From an uncultured Treponema sp. (GTDB lineage: Bacteria; Spirochaetota; Spirochaetia; Treponematales; Treponemataceae), in NCBI GenBank assembly GCA_905372345.1, contig CAJPPE010000043.1, positions 1 through 9,274 on the forward strand: a DNA stretch of 9,274 nucleotides, written 5' to 3'. Shown one piece after another: positions 1 through 6,364 of the stretch. The notes below the pieces were generated by a model. It searched no databases and was not told the DNA's origin. It saw nothing but the letters and a program-made list of their open reading frames with translations. Position numbers and translations under genes: made by a program. Within the stretch, counting starts at the first letter, position 1; the number at the start of each line of letters is the position of its first letter.

Positions 1-53
1 TTCCGAGAAAACCTGATACCCAGCCAAAACAAATAGAAATCAAAACTGCATAA
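1..53 (+). CDS. Possible C-terminal end of an upstream gene (partial)
   Basis: The reading frame starting at base 3 is open from the left edge and gives about 16 residues ending in QIEIKTA before a TAA at 51-53. A strong + strand terminator begins 27 bases later, which is what one expects just after the last gene of a transcript. Too little protein is present to name a family. Another frame ends at a TAG at 34-36, so the choice of frame is uncertain. What is seen is an open frame next to a terminator; that it is a gene end is inference. Confidence 0.35.
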   Translation, partial: PRKPDTQPKQIEIKTA

Positions 54-79
54 AAGAACTTTCTTAGGTTCACTAGAGG

Positions 80-114
80 ACTGCGTGTTGCTTTATGGCG
101 GACGCAGTTTTTTT
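80..114 (+). terminator. Rho-independent terminator
   Basis: A 7-bp perfect stem (ACTGCGT at 80-86 with ACGCAGT at 102-108) continues inward past a single bulged G87. The inner four pairs are T88-G101, T89-G100, G90-C99 and C91-G98, around a TTTATG loop. The stem runs straight into seven T residues (108-114). No T-tract follows on the minus side, so it works on + strand transcripts. It should end the transcript of the gene left of the window and insulate the hypothetical gene at 162. Confidence 0.85.
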
Positions 115-161
115 ATATTCATCAATAATGCTTTTTGTAAAAACTGCCGATAAGATTATCG

Positions 162-1010
162 ATGGTTTCCGTATATAGACAATATGAAAATTCCAATTCC
201 TCAGTTCTAACCAATTCGCTTTTACGCAGGGAATTTCTTTACGGCTTAAAATTTTTTGCCGTTCAAGAGAATTTTATGAGCGAGCAAGGGGCGGTATTGC
301 GTATGAGGATTTCTTTGGCCTGTATAGAAGCCAGAGCTGTGGTAATTGATGCCTATATTCAAACCGACGGTAAGCTGTCATACCTATTTGTTTTATGCTC
401 ATCGATTTTATCTCCTCAAATTTTCTCTGAAGCCGTAAAAAATATCCTCCCGAATGCGGTTATCGAAGAATTTTATAAGACTCAGGCTGAAGGCTATTTG
501 GAATCGGCCTCTGAAGAAGCTCTGTCAAAAAAAACTATTCCGTTTTTCTCTCCCGCAGGATTAAATTCTGAAGCGAATCATCTTTTAGTTTCTCTTTTTA
601 TTGAGCATAGGGCTGTCCTTTTAGAAAATAAAAAAGGCGGTCTTTTGGAGCAGTGCTTAAAACATAATTCTAAAAGTCTTTTAAATGAAGCTTCCGAAAT
701 ACGCAAATATTCTTCTGCAAATTTGGACGTAAATATATTGATGTTTCAAAAGGAAAATCTAATCTTGTCTATGCCGGTTTTTCAGGTAAAAAAAATCGAT
801 AAGGATGTTTTTCAAAAAAAGTTTATTCAAATTTTTCCCGAATACGGAGGAAAAAAAATATATGTCGATGATGTTTTTTGTATAAAAAATATAAATCTTT
901 CAAAAGTAAATTTTAGTAAAAGGTTGAAACGCGGGGTGTATGAAATCACAATCCCTAGTGCTAAAGAAATCCGTGAGTTTAATCTTTTAGTTCCTGCGAT
1001 GTATGACTGA
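162..1010 (+). CDS. Hypothetical protein, 282 aa, unknown function
   Basis: I do not recognise this protein. It has no signal peptide, no transmembrane segment, no nucleotide-binding motif and no cysteine/histidine metal cluster. It reads as a soluble mixed alpha/beta protein with Lys/Glu-rich helices and short hydrophobic strands (for example ILMFQKENLILSMPVFQVKK). The ATG at 162 gives the longest frame, but only a poor ribosome site precedes it. The in-frame ATG at 276 follows a purine run AAGAGA at 265-270 and could be the real start, giving about 244 aa. The residues between the two starts look protein-like, so I keep the longer form. Its 3' end overlaps the convergent MscS gene by 32 bp. 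It stands alone on its strand behind a terminator, so context does not suggest a role. Confidence 0.75.
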   Translation: MVSVYRQYENSNSSVLTNSLLRREFLYGLKFFAVQENFMSEQGAVLRMRISLACIEARAVVIDAYIQTDGKLSYLFVLCSSILSPQIFSEAVKNILPNAVIEEFYKTQAEGYLESASEEALSKKTIPFFSPAGLNSEANHLLVSLFIEHRAVLLENKKGGLLEQCLKHNSKSLLNEASEIRKYSSANLDVNILMFQKENLILSMPVFQVKKIDKDVFQKKFIQIFPEYGGKKIYVDDVFCIKNINLSKVNFSKRLKRGVYEITIPSAKEIREFNLLVPAMYD

Positions 1011-1848
1011 GATTTGAAAGAATTGTCTCTTTTTTTGGGTTGATATAAATATCCATTTGCGGGAAGGGTATCTTGATTTCGGCTTCTTCAAAAAGTTCAG
1101 CTATAAGTTTAAAAATAGAATTCTTTATAACAAGAAAATCTTCATTTTTTCCCCAAGCATAAAAAGCAACTTCAATACCGTAATTTGCATAAACCGACCA
1201 GAAAACAAATGGTTCGGGGCTTTTTAGAATTTGAGGCACTCGGTTCGGGATTTCCATTAAAACGGTTTCTACCTTTTCCATGTCGCTGCCGTATGCAACG
1301 GTTATCTTTGTTTCAATTCTTCTTATTGGAAGGCTTGAGTAGTTTATCAGGTTTCCCTTGATGACTACTTCGTTTGGAATACGCACTATGCTTCCGTCAA
1401 GGGTTTTTACTCTGATAGCCATAAAGTCAATCGATTCTACATTTCCCGTTATGTCTCCAAGCTGAATGCGGTCGCCTACCTTAAAAGCTTTTTCGGCAAG
1501 GACAAAGAAGCCTGAAATTATATTTGACACCGAGGTTTGGGCTGCAAAACCTATGGCAACACCGGCAATACCTGCCGCTCCGACAAAGGCATTTATGTTT
1601 ATACCGAGCTTTTTGAATATCGTCATCAAGATAACGGCCAGACAGGTGTATTGAAGAATTTTTGTTATCAGGTTTTGAATTGCAGGGCTTACCTTGTTCT
1701 CCGTAAATTTTTTAAGCGATTTAATTATAATTTTAAAAAAGATATATGTTATTAAAATTATCCCCAAAAAGGACAATATGGATATAAAAGAGGGCAGGGT
1801 AAAGTTTTCTTTAACAAAAGTTTGTATTTGTTCTAAGTTTAGGTTCAT
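979..1848 (-). CDS. MscS-family small-conductance mechanosensitive channel
   Basis: An inner-membrane channel that opens under membrane tension and releases small solutes during hypo-osmotic shock. At 289 aa it is the compact MscS size (E. coli MscS is 286 aa). Hydrophobic helices lie at about residues 20-43 and 65-79. The pore-lining helix, about 84-118, shows the Gly/Ala-rich packing pattern GAAGIAGVAIGFAAQTSVSN followed by ISGFF. The beta domain follows with FKVGDRIQL (122-130), ITGNVESI and VRIPNE (155-160), which are typical family signatures. The C-terminal cytoplasmic cage domain ends with IPFPQMDIYI. The ATG at 1848 sits just after the A-run AAAAAA with no clear Shine-Dalgarno. The gene is divergent from the HAD gene and overlaps the hypothetical gene tail to tail by 32 bp. 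The family call is firm; which ion or solute it favours cannot be read from sequence. Confidence 0.95.
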   Translation of the reverse strand: MNLNLEQIQTFVKENFTLPSFISILSFLGIILITYIFFKIIIKSLKKFTENKVSPAIQNLITKILQYTCLAVILMTIFKKLGININAFVGAAGIAGVAIGFAAQTSVSNIISGFFVLAEKAFKVGDRIQLGDITGNVESIDFMAIRVKTLDGSIVRIPNEVVIKGNLINYSSLPIRRIETKITVAYGSDMEKVETVLMEIPNRVPQILKSPEPFVFWSVYANYGIEVAFYAWGKNEDFLVIKNSIFKLIAELFEEAEIKIPFPQMDIYINPKKETILSNLSHTSQELKD

Positions 1849-1854
1849 TTTTTT

Positions 1855-1883
1855 AATCTATCAAATTTTTTGTAAACTTCCAA
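1855..1883 (-). promoter_or_regulatory. Candidate sigma-70-type promoter for the MscS gene
   Basis: Reading the minus strand, TTGGAA (1883-1878) and TAGATT (1860-1855) are separated by 17 bases. Each matches consensus at four of six positions, so this is a weak match. The -10 box ends 6 bases before the ATG at 1848, which would put the transcript start at or next to the start codon. No better pair was seen in the spacer. Confidence 0.35.
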
Positions 1884-1887
1884 GAGG

Positions 1888-1916
1888 TAGACAAAGCCTT
1901 ACATTTATAGTATAAA
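1888..1916 (+). promoter_or_regulatory. Promoter for the HAD phosphatase gene
   Basis: TAGACA (1888-1893) and TATAAA (1911-1916) each match consensus at five of six positions and are spaced by the ideal 17 bases. The -10 box ends only 5 bases before the ATG at 1922, and no Shine-Dalgarno is present. The implied start site is therefore at or beside the start codon, pointing to a leaderless mRNA. It lies back to back with the weaker MscS promoter. Confidence 0.6.
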
Positions 1917-1921
1917 ATAAT

Positions 1922-2623
1922 ATGAAGTACGGTATTTCTGCTATAGCATTTGACATTGACGGTACGCTTTATCCTTCATGGCGCTTTAATTTACGTATAA
2001 TTCCTTTTCTTTTAAAGCACTTTAATTTTATGTCTGCTTTTAACAAGACCCGAAAAGATATAAGGCTTTGGCAGAAAAAGAATCCCGATAAAGTTTTAAG
2101 CAATTTTTTTGATTTTCAAGCCGAAATCTTGGCAAAGTACGCAGGAAAAAATAAGGAAGAGGTTAAAAACTTTTTGGAAACGGAAATTTATGAGGGCTGG
2201 AAAAAGCGTTTTGCAAGGATAAAACCTTTCTTTTTTGCAAGAGAATCTATAGAGGAATTTAAAAGATGCGGGCTAAAAATAGCCCTTCTTTCGGACTTTT
2301 TACCGGAACAAAAAAATGATGTATGGGGGATTTTACCCCTTTGCGATGCTGCTTTCGGGACAGAGGCCATAGGGGCCTTAAAACCTTCTCCTCTTCCCTT
2401 TCAACGGTTGGCGGAAGCCCTTGATCTGCCTTGCGATAAAATTCTCTATGTGGGAAATAACCTCAGATACGATGTGGCAGGAGCCAAGGCAGCTGGAATG
2501 TACACTGCCTGTATAAAGAGCAGGTTATTTATCTTACTTAAAAAGGTTTTTGCTCAAAAAGATAATGAAAAACCGGATATTTATTTTTCAAACTATCGCC
2601 AATTATTGAAATTTGTGATATAA
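1922..2623 (+). CDS. HAD-superfamily hydrolase (phosphoglycolate phosphatase/YjjG-like subfamily)
   Basis: A soluble 233-aa haloacid-dehalogenase-fold phosphatase; the substrate cannot be told from sequence. Motif I is FDIDGTLYP, with the nucleophile D11 and the acid/base D13. A helical cap region spans about 20-100. Motif II is IALLSDF with S124. The motif III lysine is K154 in GALKPSP. Motif IV is YVGNNLRYDVAGAKAAGM (176-193). The usual GD pair of motif IV reads GN here (N179), while the second acid D184 is kept, so Mg2+ is probably still bound but the site is not standard. Motif I only nine residues from the ATG makes the start at 1922 secure. No Shine-Dalgarno is visible and a promoter lies immediately upstream. 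The coiled-coil gene follows 38 bp later with its own promoter. Confidence 0.9.
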   Translation: MKYGISAIAFDIDGTLYPSWRFNLRIIPFLLKHFNFMSAFNKTRKDIRLWQKKNPDKVLSNFFDFQAEILAKYAGKNKEEVKNFLETEIYEGWKKRFARIKPFFFARESIEEFKRCGLKIALLSDFLPEQKNDVWGILPLCDAAFGTEAIGALKPSPLPFQRLAEALDLPCDKILYVGNNLRYDVAGAKAAGMYTACIKSRLFILLKKVFAQKDNEKPDIYFSNYRQLLKFVI

Positions 2624-2634
2624 TTTGATATTAT
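2606..2634 (+). promoter_or_regulatory. Promoter for the coiled-coil gene, overlapping the end of the HAD gene
   Basis: TTGAAA (2606-2611) and TATTAT (2629-2634) each match sigma-70 consensus at five of six positions, with 17 bases between. The -35 box lies within the last codons of the HAD gene. The predicted start near 2641 gives a leader of about 20 bases. That leader carries a purine-rich ribosome site (AAGGGTGGG, within 2645-2653) 8 bases before the ATG at 2662, unlike the leaderless-looking arrangement of the neighbouring genes. Confidence 0.6.
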
Positions 2635-2661
2635 AAGCGTAAAAAAGGGTGGGAATTTATA

Positions 2662-5600
2662 ATGAGTGATATTTTATTCAATCTTATAACATTGGTAATT
2701 TGTATAGGTATTATTATTGCTTTTAGACAAAGCGATAAAAATAACCGATCCATCGAAAAAGCAAAAAGATACGGGGATAAAATAAAAGAAGACCTTGAAT
2801 CTTTTGTAAACGAAAAAAATTCTACTTTAAGCGATCTTTCTACGGAATTGGGGGTTCAACAAAGTAAGGCTATTGCTACGGTAAAGCGGCTTGATGAACT
2901 TAGAGCCGATTTTTTAGTGCAAAGTCAAACGGTAGAAGAGCGCTCTGCCGCCATTCAGAATATTGACAGATATATTACCGAATCAGGGCAAACCATTCAA
3001 AAGCTTATGGATATGACGGCCTTGGCAGAAAAAAATTTAATGGAAATTACAAGGGAAGCCGATTTTGTCGATTCTCTTGCAAAATCGATAAACGCTGCAA
3101 GGGCTCAGCTGAATAATCTCACCGAAAGTATTCCTGAATTAAAACAAAATTTTGCAGCCGAAGCCGATGCAAAATTAAGCGAATATAAAAGCAAAATATT
3201 AGATGAAATGGGCCTTGTAATCAATGATGTTGAAAGCCGCCTTGCCTCGGCTCAAAGGGATACGGGCGAACTCTTGGAAGTAACATCAATTAAACTTCAA
3301 GACTTATATAAAGAGGCCTATAACTCTGCTGCAGACAAGGCCGGTGCTCTTCAAGAAGCTGCCTTTGCTAAGTTAAAGGAAGAAACGGCAGAAAGGGTTC
3401 AAAGCTACCGCAAAGAATTTGAAGAGACCGCCGCAGAGATTGAAACTCAGATGGATGACAATTTAAATCAGACAAGGCAGATGGCTTCCGAATTTAAAAC
3501 AGAATGGGAAACTCAGGCAAAGGACTATCTTGCTCAAATGCAGTCGGATTTTTCACAGACCGAAGAAAATATTTCTTTACGTATAAATTCCATATCCGAA
3601 AGATTGAAGGAAACAGAAGATGCCGTTTCGGTACGCTCGGATGCGATTGCTGCCGATTTAAACCAAACCGAAGCGACTATGCGTTCTCAATTTAATTCTC
3701 TTGCTGCCAATTTTCAAGATAACGTAAATTCTCTTTCTAAATTTACGGATAAAAAATTAAACGAATTTAAGATTCAGACAGAAGATAGGTTTAAAAAATT
3801 TGAAAAGGCTATTGAAAACGTCGACAGCTTAAAAGAAGAAATCGAAAAATCTCAAGCCCTTATTAAAAATGAGATGACGGCAGAATTCTCTTCTTATGCA
3901 AATGCGGCCAAGCAAAATCAACAAAACTTTTTTAATGAGTTTGCTGCTAATTCCGAAAAAATCCGCGAACGAATAAAGACTATAGATGCCGGTATTGATG
4001 ATCTAAAAGCAAAGGCTTATGCAAATGTTTCGGAAAAATTAAAAATGTTTGAAGACGACTTTTTTGCAGACCTTGCAAAGAGGAGCGAAGCTATTAACCT
4101 CAGCTTTGACCAGTGGAAAGAGGATGTTTCTGCCAATATGACTCTTCTTGCTTCTGAAAACGAATCGGCAAGGAAGGATTTGGAAGAAAAATATAAGGCA
4201 GAGCTGCGTGTAAGGCTCGGTCAGGCGGCCGAAGAATATAAGGCTCTTTTTGCAAAACTGGATGAAAAGGTTAAAGATGTTGAAGCCGGTTTAAATTCAC
4301 GGGTTGCTGCAATGGACGGCACTGTCGAGCAATATATAGAATCTTTCCGTGCGGATGTAGATCAGATAAAAGCAAAGGCTTCTCAACAGCTTGAAAACGA
4401 ACTTGCTTCATATAAGGAGCAGGTTCAAGAGGCTATATCCAATCAAAATGCAGAACTTGAAAATACCTCAAATGGCTTGCAAGATAAACTCCTTTCTATC
4501 AGGGAAGAATCGGAAGCTAAGTTTGAGACTATTAAAAAGGATTTTGAAGCTTGGAAGAACCGCACAGATCAGCAGTTTACTGATGCCCGCTCATTCTTTG
4601 ATGAGAAGATTACAAACTTTGCTGGCTTAACTGAAAATGCAATTAAAAATCTTGATGCCAAGTACAATGCTCAGTACAAGGATTTTATCGCAAAGAGCGG
4701 AGATGCCTTTAATGGTATTCAGGCTAAGCTTAATGCGGTTGATGCTAAGGTTGCATCTGCAAACAAGGCCATTGATGAACATGCTTCCGAAGTTACAACT
4801 CGCTTCAATGCTGAAGCAGAAAAATTTAATGAAGTTATCAATAAAAGAATTCAGGATGCCGCTTCTGAGGCAGAGCAGTCGGTGCAGGGCATCAATGATA
4901 TGATTCTTGAAGTAAGAAGCCGCCTTGATGAAACTCAAGAAAAGGTTCGCGAAAAGATACAGGCCGATGCAGACCGCCTAAATTCTCTTATAGAAGAAAT
5001 AGATAAAAAACAAAATGAGTTTATTACACAGACCAAGGTATTTGAAAAAGCTGACGAATTGAAAGAGGATTTGGAAAAAAATATTGCTTCTCTTAAAAAT
5101 GAAGTTTCTAAATTTGAAGTTTACAGAAACGCAATGGACGATCTCACTCTTCAATACGAAAAGGTCAATCATTTGGAAGAAGAGGCAAAGCAAAAGATCA
5201 ACCGCTTTATGAATGAGCGCAAAAACATTGAACTTCTTGAAGGCGAGTTTATAAAGCTTAATACTCTTTCCGATTCAATGGATAAAAAAATCATCGAGCT
5301 TACTGCCGTAAATGATGATTTACAGCAATATCAAGTTCAAATTAGAAGATTGGAAGAAGGTATCGGTGATGTAAATACCCGTTATGAAAGGCTTGAGAAA
5401 AAAGAAGCCGTATTAAATCAAACTCTTGAAAGTATTGATTCCGCTTTTGAAAATTTAAAAACTCTTGAAGCGGATATTAAACAATTTAAGGATGAGGTAA
5501 GTGTAATTCCTCCCGAAATGGAAAGAATAAAAACAACGCTCGAAACCCTTTTATCGAATCAGGACAGGGCGGAACTTGTTTGTGAAAAGATTGAAAATGT

Positions 5601-5907
5601 AGACTCCACATTAGAAGATTTGAATTCCAAGATGGATAACTTAAAGCAGGCTAGAAGCTGGCTTGCCGCCACCGAAACCAGACTAAAAGAAATTTCGGAC
5701 GAATCGGAAGCTCAGCTAAAACTTATGTCTGACCTATTTAAAGGCGAAAAACCCGAAAGGAACGAAAGCGGAAGTCCTTCACTAGGTGCTAAAGAAAACG
5801 TACTAAAACTTTCCCGCCAAGGCTGGAAAAATAACGAGATTGCAAAGGCTTTAAATTTATCCCTCGGGGAAGTAGATCTTATTCTTGAGTATGCCGACAA
5901 AATATAA
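2662..5907 (+). CDS. Giant membrane-anchored coiled-coil protein (SpiroCoCo-like)
   Basis: A 1081-aa protein, nearly all predicted coiled coil. Residues 4-21 form one hydrophobic helix (ILFNLITLVICIGIIIAF) followed by Arg/Lys-rich sequence (RQSDKNNRSIEKAKR). By the positive-inside rule this is an uncleaved N-terminal anchor with the long rod in the cytoplasm. Residues about 30-1010 are Glu/Lys/Ala/Gln-rich with heptad-like spacing and recurring aromatic residues. Proline is almost absent apart from IPEL early and IPPEME late, and there is no ATPase (SMC) head. After a short Ser/Gly-rich linker, the C-terminus (about 1044-1081) holds VLKLSRQGWKNNEIAKALNL and a following helix, which resembles a small helix-turn-helix. 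Architecture and host type fit the spirochaetal family annotated as SpiroCoCo, whose function is not established to my knowledge. A scaffolding or cytoskeletal role is a guess. The ATG is supported by a good ribosome site and promoter. The 3' end overlaps ispF by 29 bp. Confidence 0.9.
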   Translation: MSDILFNLITLVICIGIIIAFRQSDKNNRSIEKAKRYGDKIKEDLESFVNEKNSTLSDLSTELGVQQSKAIATVKRLDELRADFLVQSQTVEERSAAIQNIDRYITESGQTIQKLMDMTALAEKNLMEITREADFVDSLAKSINAARAQLNNLTESIPELKQNFAAEADAKLSEYKSKILDEMGLVINDVESRLASAQRDTGELLEVTSIKLQDLYKEAYNSAADKAGALQEAAFAKLKEETAERVQSYRKEFEETAAEIETQMDDNLNQTRQMASEFKTEWETQAKDYLAQMQSDFSQTEENISLRINSISERLKETEDAVSVRSDAIAADLNQTEATMRSQFNSLAANFQDNVNSLSKFTDKKLNEFKIQTEDRFKKFEKAIENVDSLKEEIEKSQALIKNEMTAEFSSYANAAKQNQQNFFNEFAANSEKIRERIKTIDAGIDDLKAKAYANVSEKLKMFEDDFFADLAKRSEAINLSFDQWKEDVSANMTLLASENESARKDLEEKYKAELRVRLGQAAEEYKALFAKLDEKVKDVEAGLNSRVAAMDGTVEQYIESFRADVDQIKAKASQQLENELASYKEQVQEAISNQNAELENTSNGLQDKLLSIREESEAKFETIKKDFEAWKNRTDQQFTDARSFFDEKITNFAGLTENAIKNLDAKYNAQYKDFIAKSGDAFNGIQAKLNAVDAKVASANKAIDEHASEVTTRFNAEAEKFNEVINKRIQDAASEAEQSVQGINDMILEVRSRLDETQEKVREKIQADADRLNSLIEEIDKKQNEFITQTKVFEKADELKEDLEKNIASLKNEVSKFEVYRNAMDDLTLQYEKVNHLEEEAKQKINRFMNERKNIELLEGEFIKLNTLSDSMDKKIIELTAVNDDLQQYQVQIRRLEEGIGDVNTRYERLEKKEAVLNQTLESIDSAFENLKTLEADIKQFKDEVSVIPPEMERIKTTLETLLSNQDRAELVCEKIENVDSTLEDLNSKMDNLKQARSWLAATETRLKEISDESEAQLKLMSDLFKGEKPERNESGSPSLGAKENVLKLSRQGWKNNEIAKALNLSLGEVDLILEYADKI

Positions 5908-6364
5908 GGCATGAGGCAAGGGCGGCAACGGCCTTGCCTTTTCCTATTATTCCTATGCCTTCTCCGGTTTTTGCTTTTATAAAAATTTGCTCTTTTTCTA
6001 TTTTTAAAATATTTGCAATTGATTTTCTTATTTCTTCTCTAAAGGGGAGGATTTTTGGTTCTTCAATTATTATTACGCAGTCAATGTTTTGAATCTCCCA
6101 GCCTTGTGCACTTATTTTTTCCCAGACTATTGATAGGAGTTCTGCAGAATTTGCATCCTTCCATTTTTTATCGCTTGGCGGAAAAAATTCTCCTATGTCT
6201 CCCATTCCGCAGGCTCCAAGGAGGGCATCGGTGATGGCATGAAGGAGGACATCTCCATCCGAGTGTGCTTTTTCCCCTTTTTTAAAGGGAATATGAACGC
6301 CTCCCATCATAAGTTTTTTTCCTCTAACTAAGCGGTGTAGGTCGTAGCCTAGGCCTGTTCTCAT
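5879..6364 (-). CDS. ispF: 2-C-methyl-D-erythritol 2,4-cyclodiphosphate synthase
   Basis: A cytoplasmic MEP-pathway enzyme that cyclises CDP-methylerythritol 2-phosphate to methylerythritol cyclodiphosphate with loss of CMP. Its 161 aa is the normal family length (E. coli about 159), and the family works as a trimer. The metal ligands are all present: D8 and H10 in GYDLHRL, and H42 in AHSDGDVLLHAITDALLGA. D56 in GDIGEFFPPSD is the conserved substrate contact. The CMP-side motif FIKAKTGEGIGIIGKGKAVA (from 129) carries the conserved Thr and Glu. The ATG at 6364 shares the sequence ATGA with the stop of ispD, the classic coupled-translation overlap. The 3' end runs 29 bp into the convergent coiled-coil gene and contains that gene's terminator. 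IspE, the enzyme between IspD and IspF, is not in this window. Confidence 0.97.
   Translation of the reverse strand: MRTGLGYDLHRLVRGKKLMMGGVHIPFKKGEKAHSDGDVLLHAITDALLGACGMGDIGEFFPPSDKKWKDANSAELLSIVWEKISAQGWEIQNIDCVIIIEEPKILPFREEIRKSIANILKIEKEQIFIKAKTGEGIGIIGKGKAVAALASCLIFCRHTQE
5914..5942 (+). terminator. Terminator of the coiled-coil gene, inside the ispF coding region
   Basis: An 8-bp perfect stem (AGGCAAGG 5914-5921 with CCTTGCCT 5932-5939) continues past a G-G mismatch into C5923-G5930 and G5924-C5929. It is capped by a GCAA tetraloop of the stable GNRA class. The hairpin runs into TTTT (5939-5942) and then CCTATTATT, so the T-tract is short. It begins 7 bp after the coiled-coil stop codon and lies antisense to the last codons of ispF. 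No T-tract follows on the minus side, so it is probably one-directional. Confidence 0.6.

Noticed and set aside
1009..1036. Possible terminator after the hypothetical gene (GAGA/TCTC followed by seven T)
   Set aside because: The stem is only four base pairs with a 13-base loop, and the T-run also encodes Lys codons of MscS; too weak to call.
1466..1915. Open + strand frames antisense to the MscS gene
   Set aside because: They are shadows of a clearly conserved MscS coding sequence, with no ribosome sites and no recognisable protein features.
4627..5193. Minus-strand and alternative-frame open stretches inside the coiled-coil gene
   Set aside because: They arise from the biased Lys/Glu/Ala codon composition of the coiled coil; no start signals or domains.
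2662..5907. SMC/Rad50-like ATPase as the identity of the long coiled-coil protein
   Set aside because: There is no Walker A, Walker B or ABC signature, no hinge domain, and the N-terminus is a membrane anchor.
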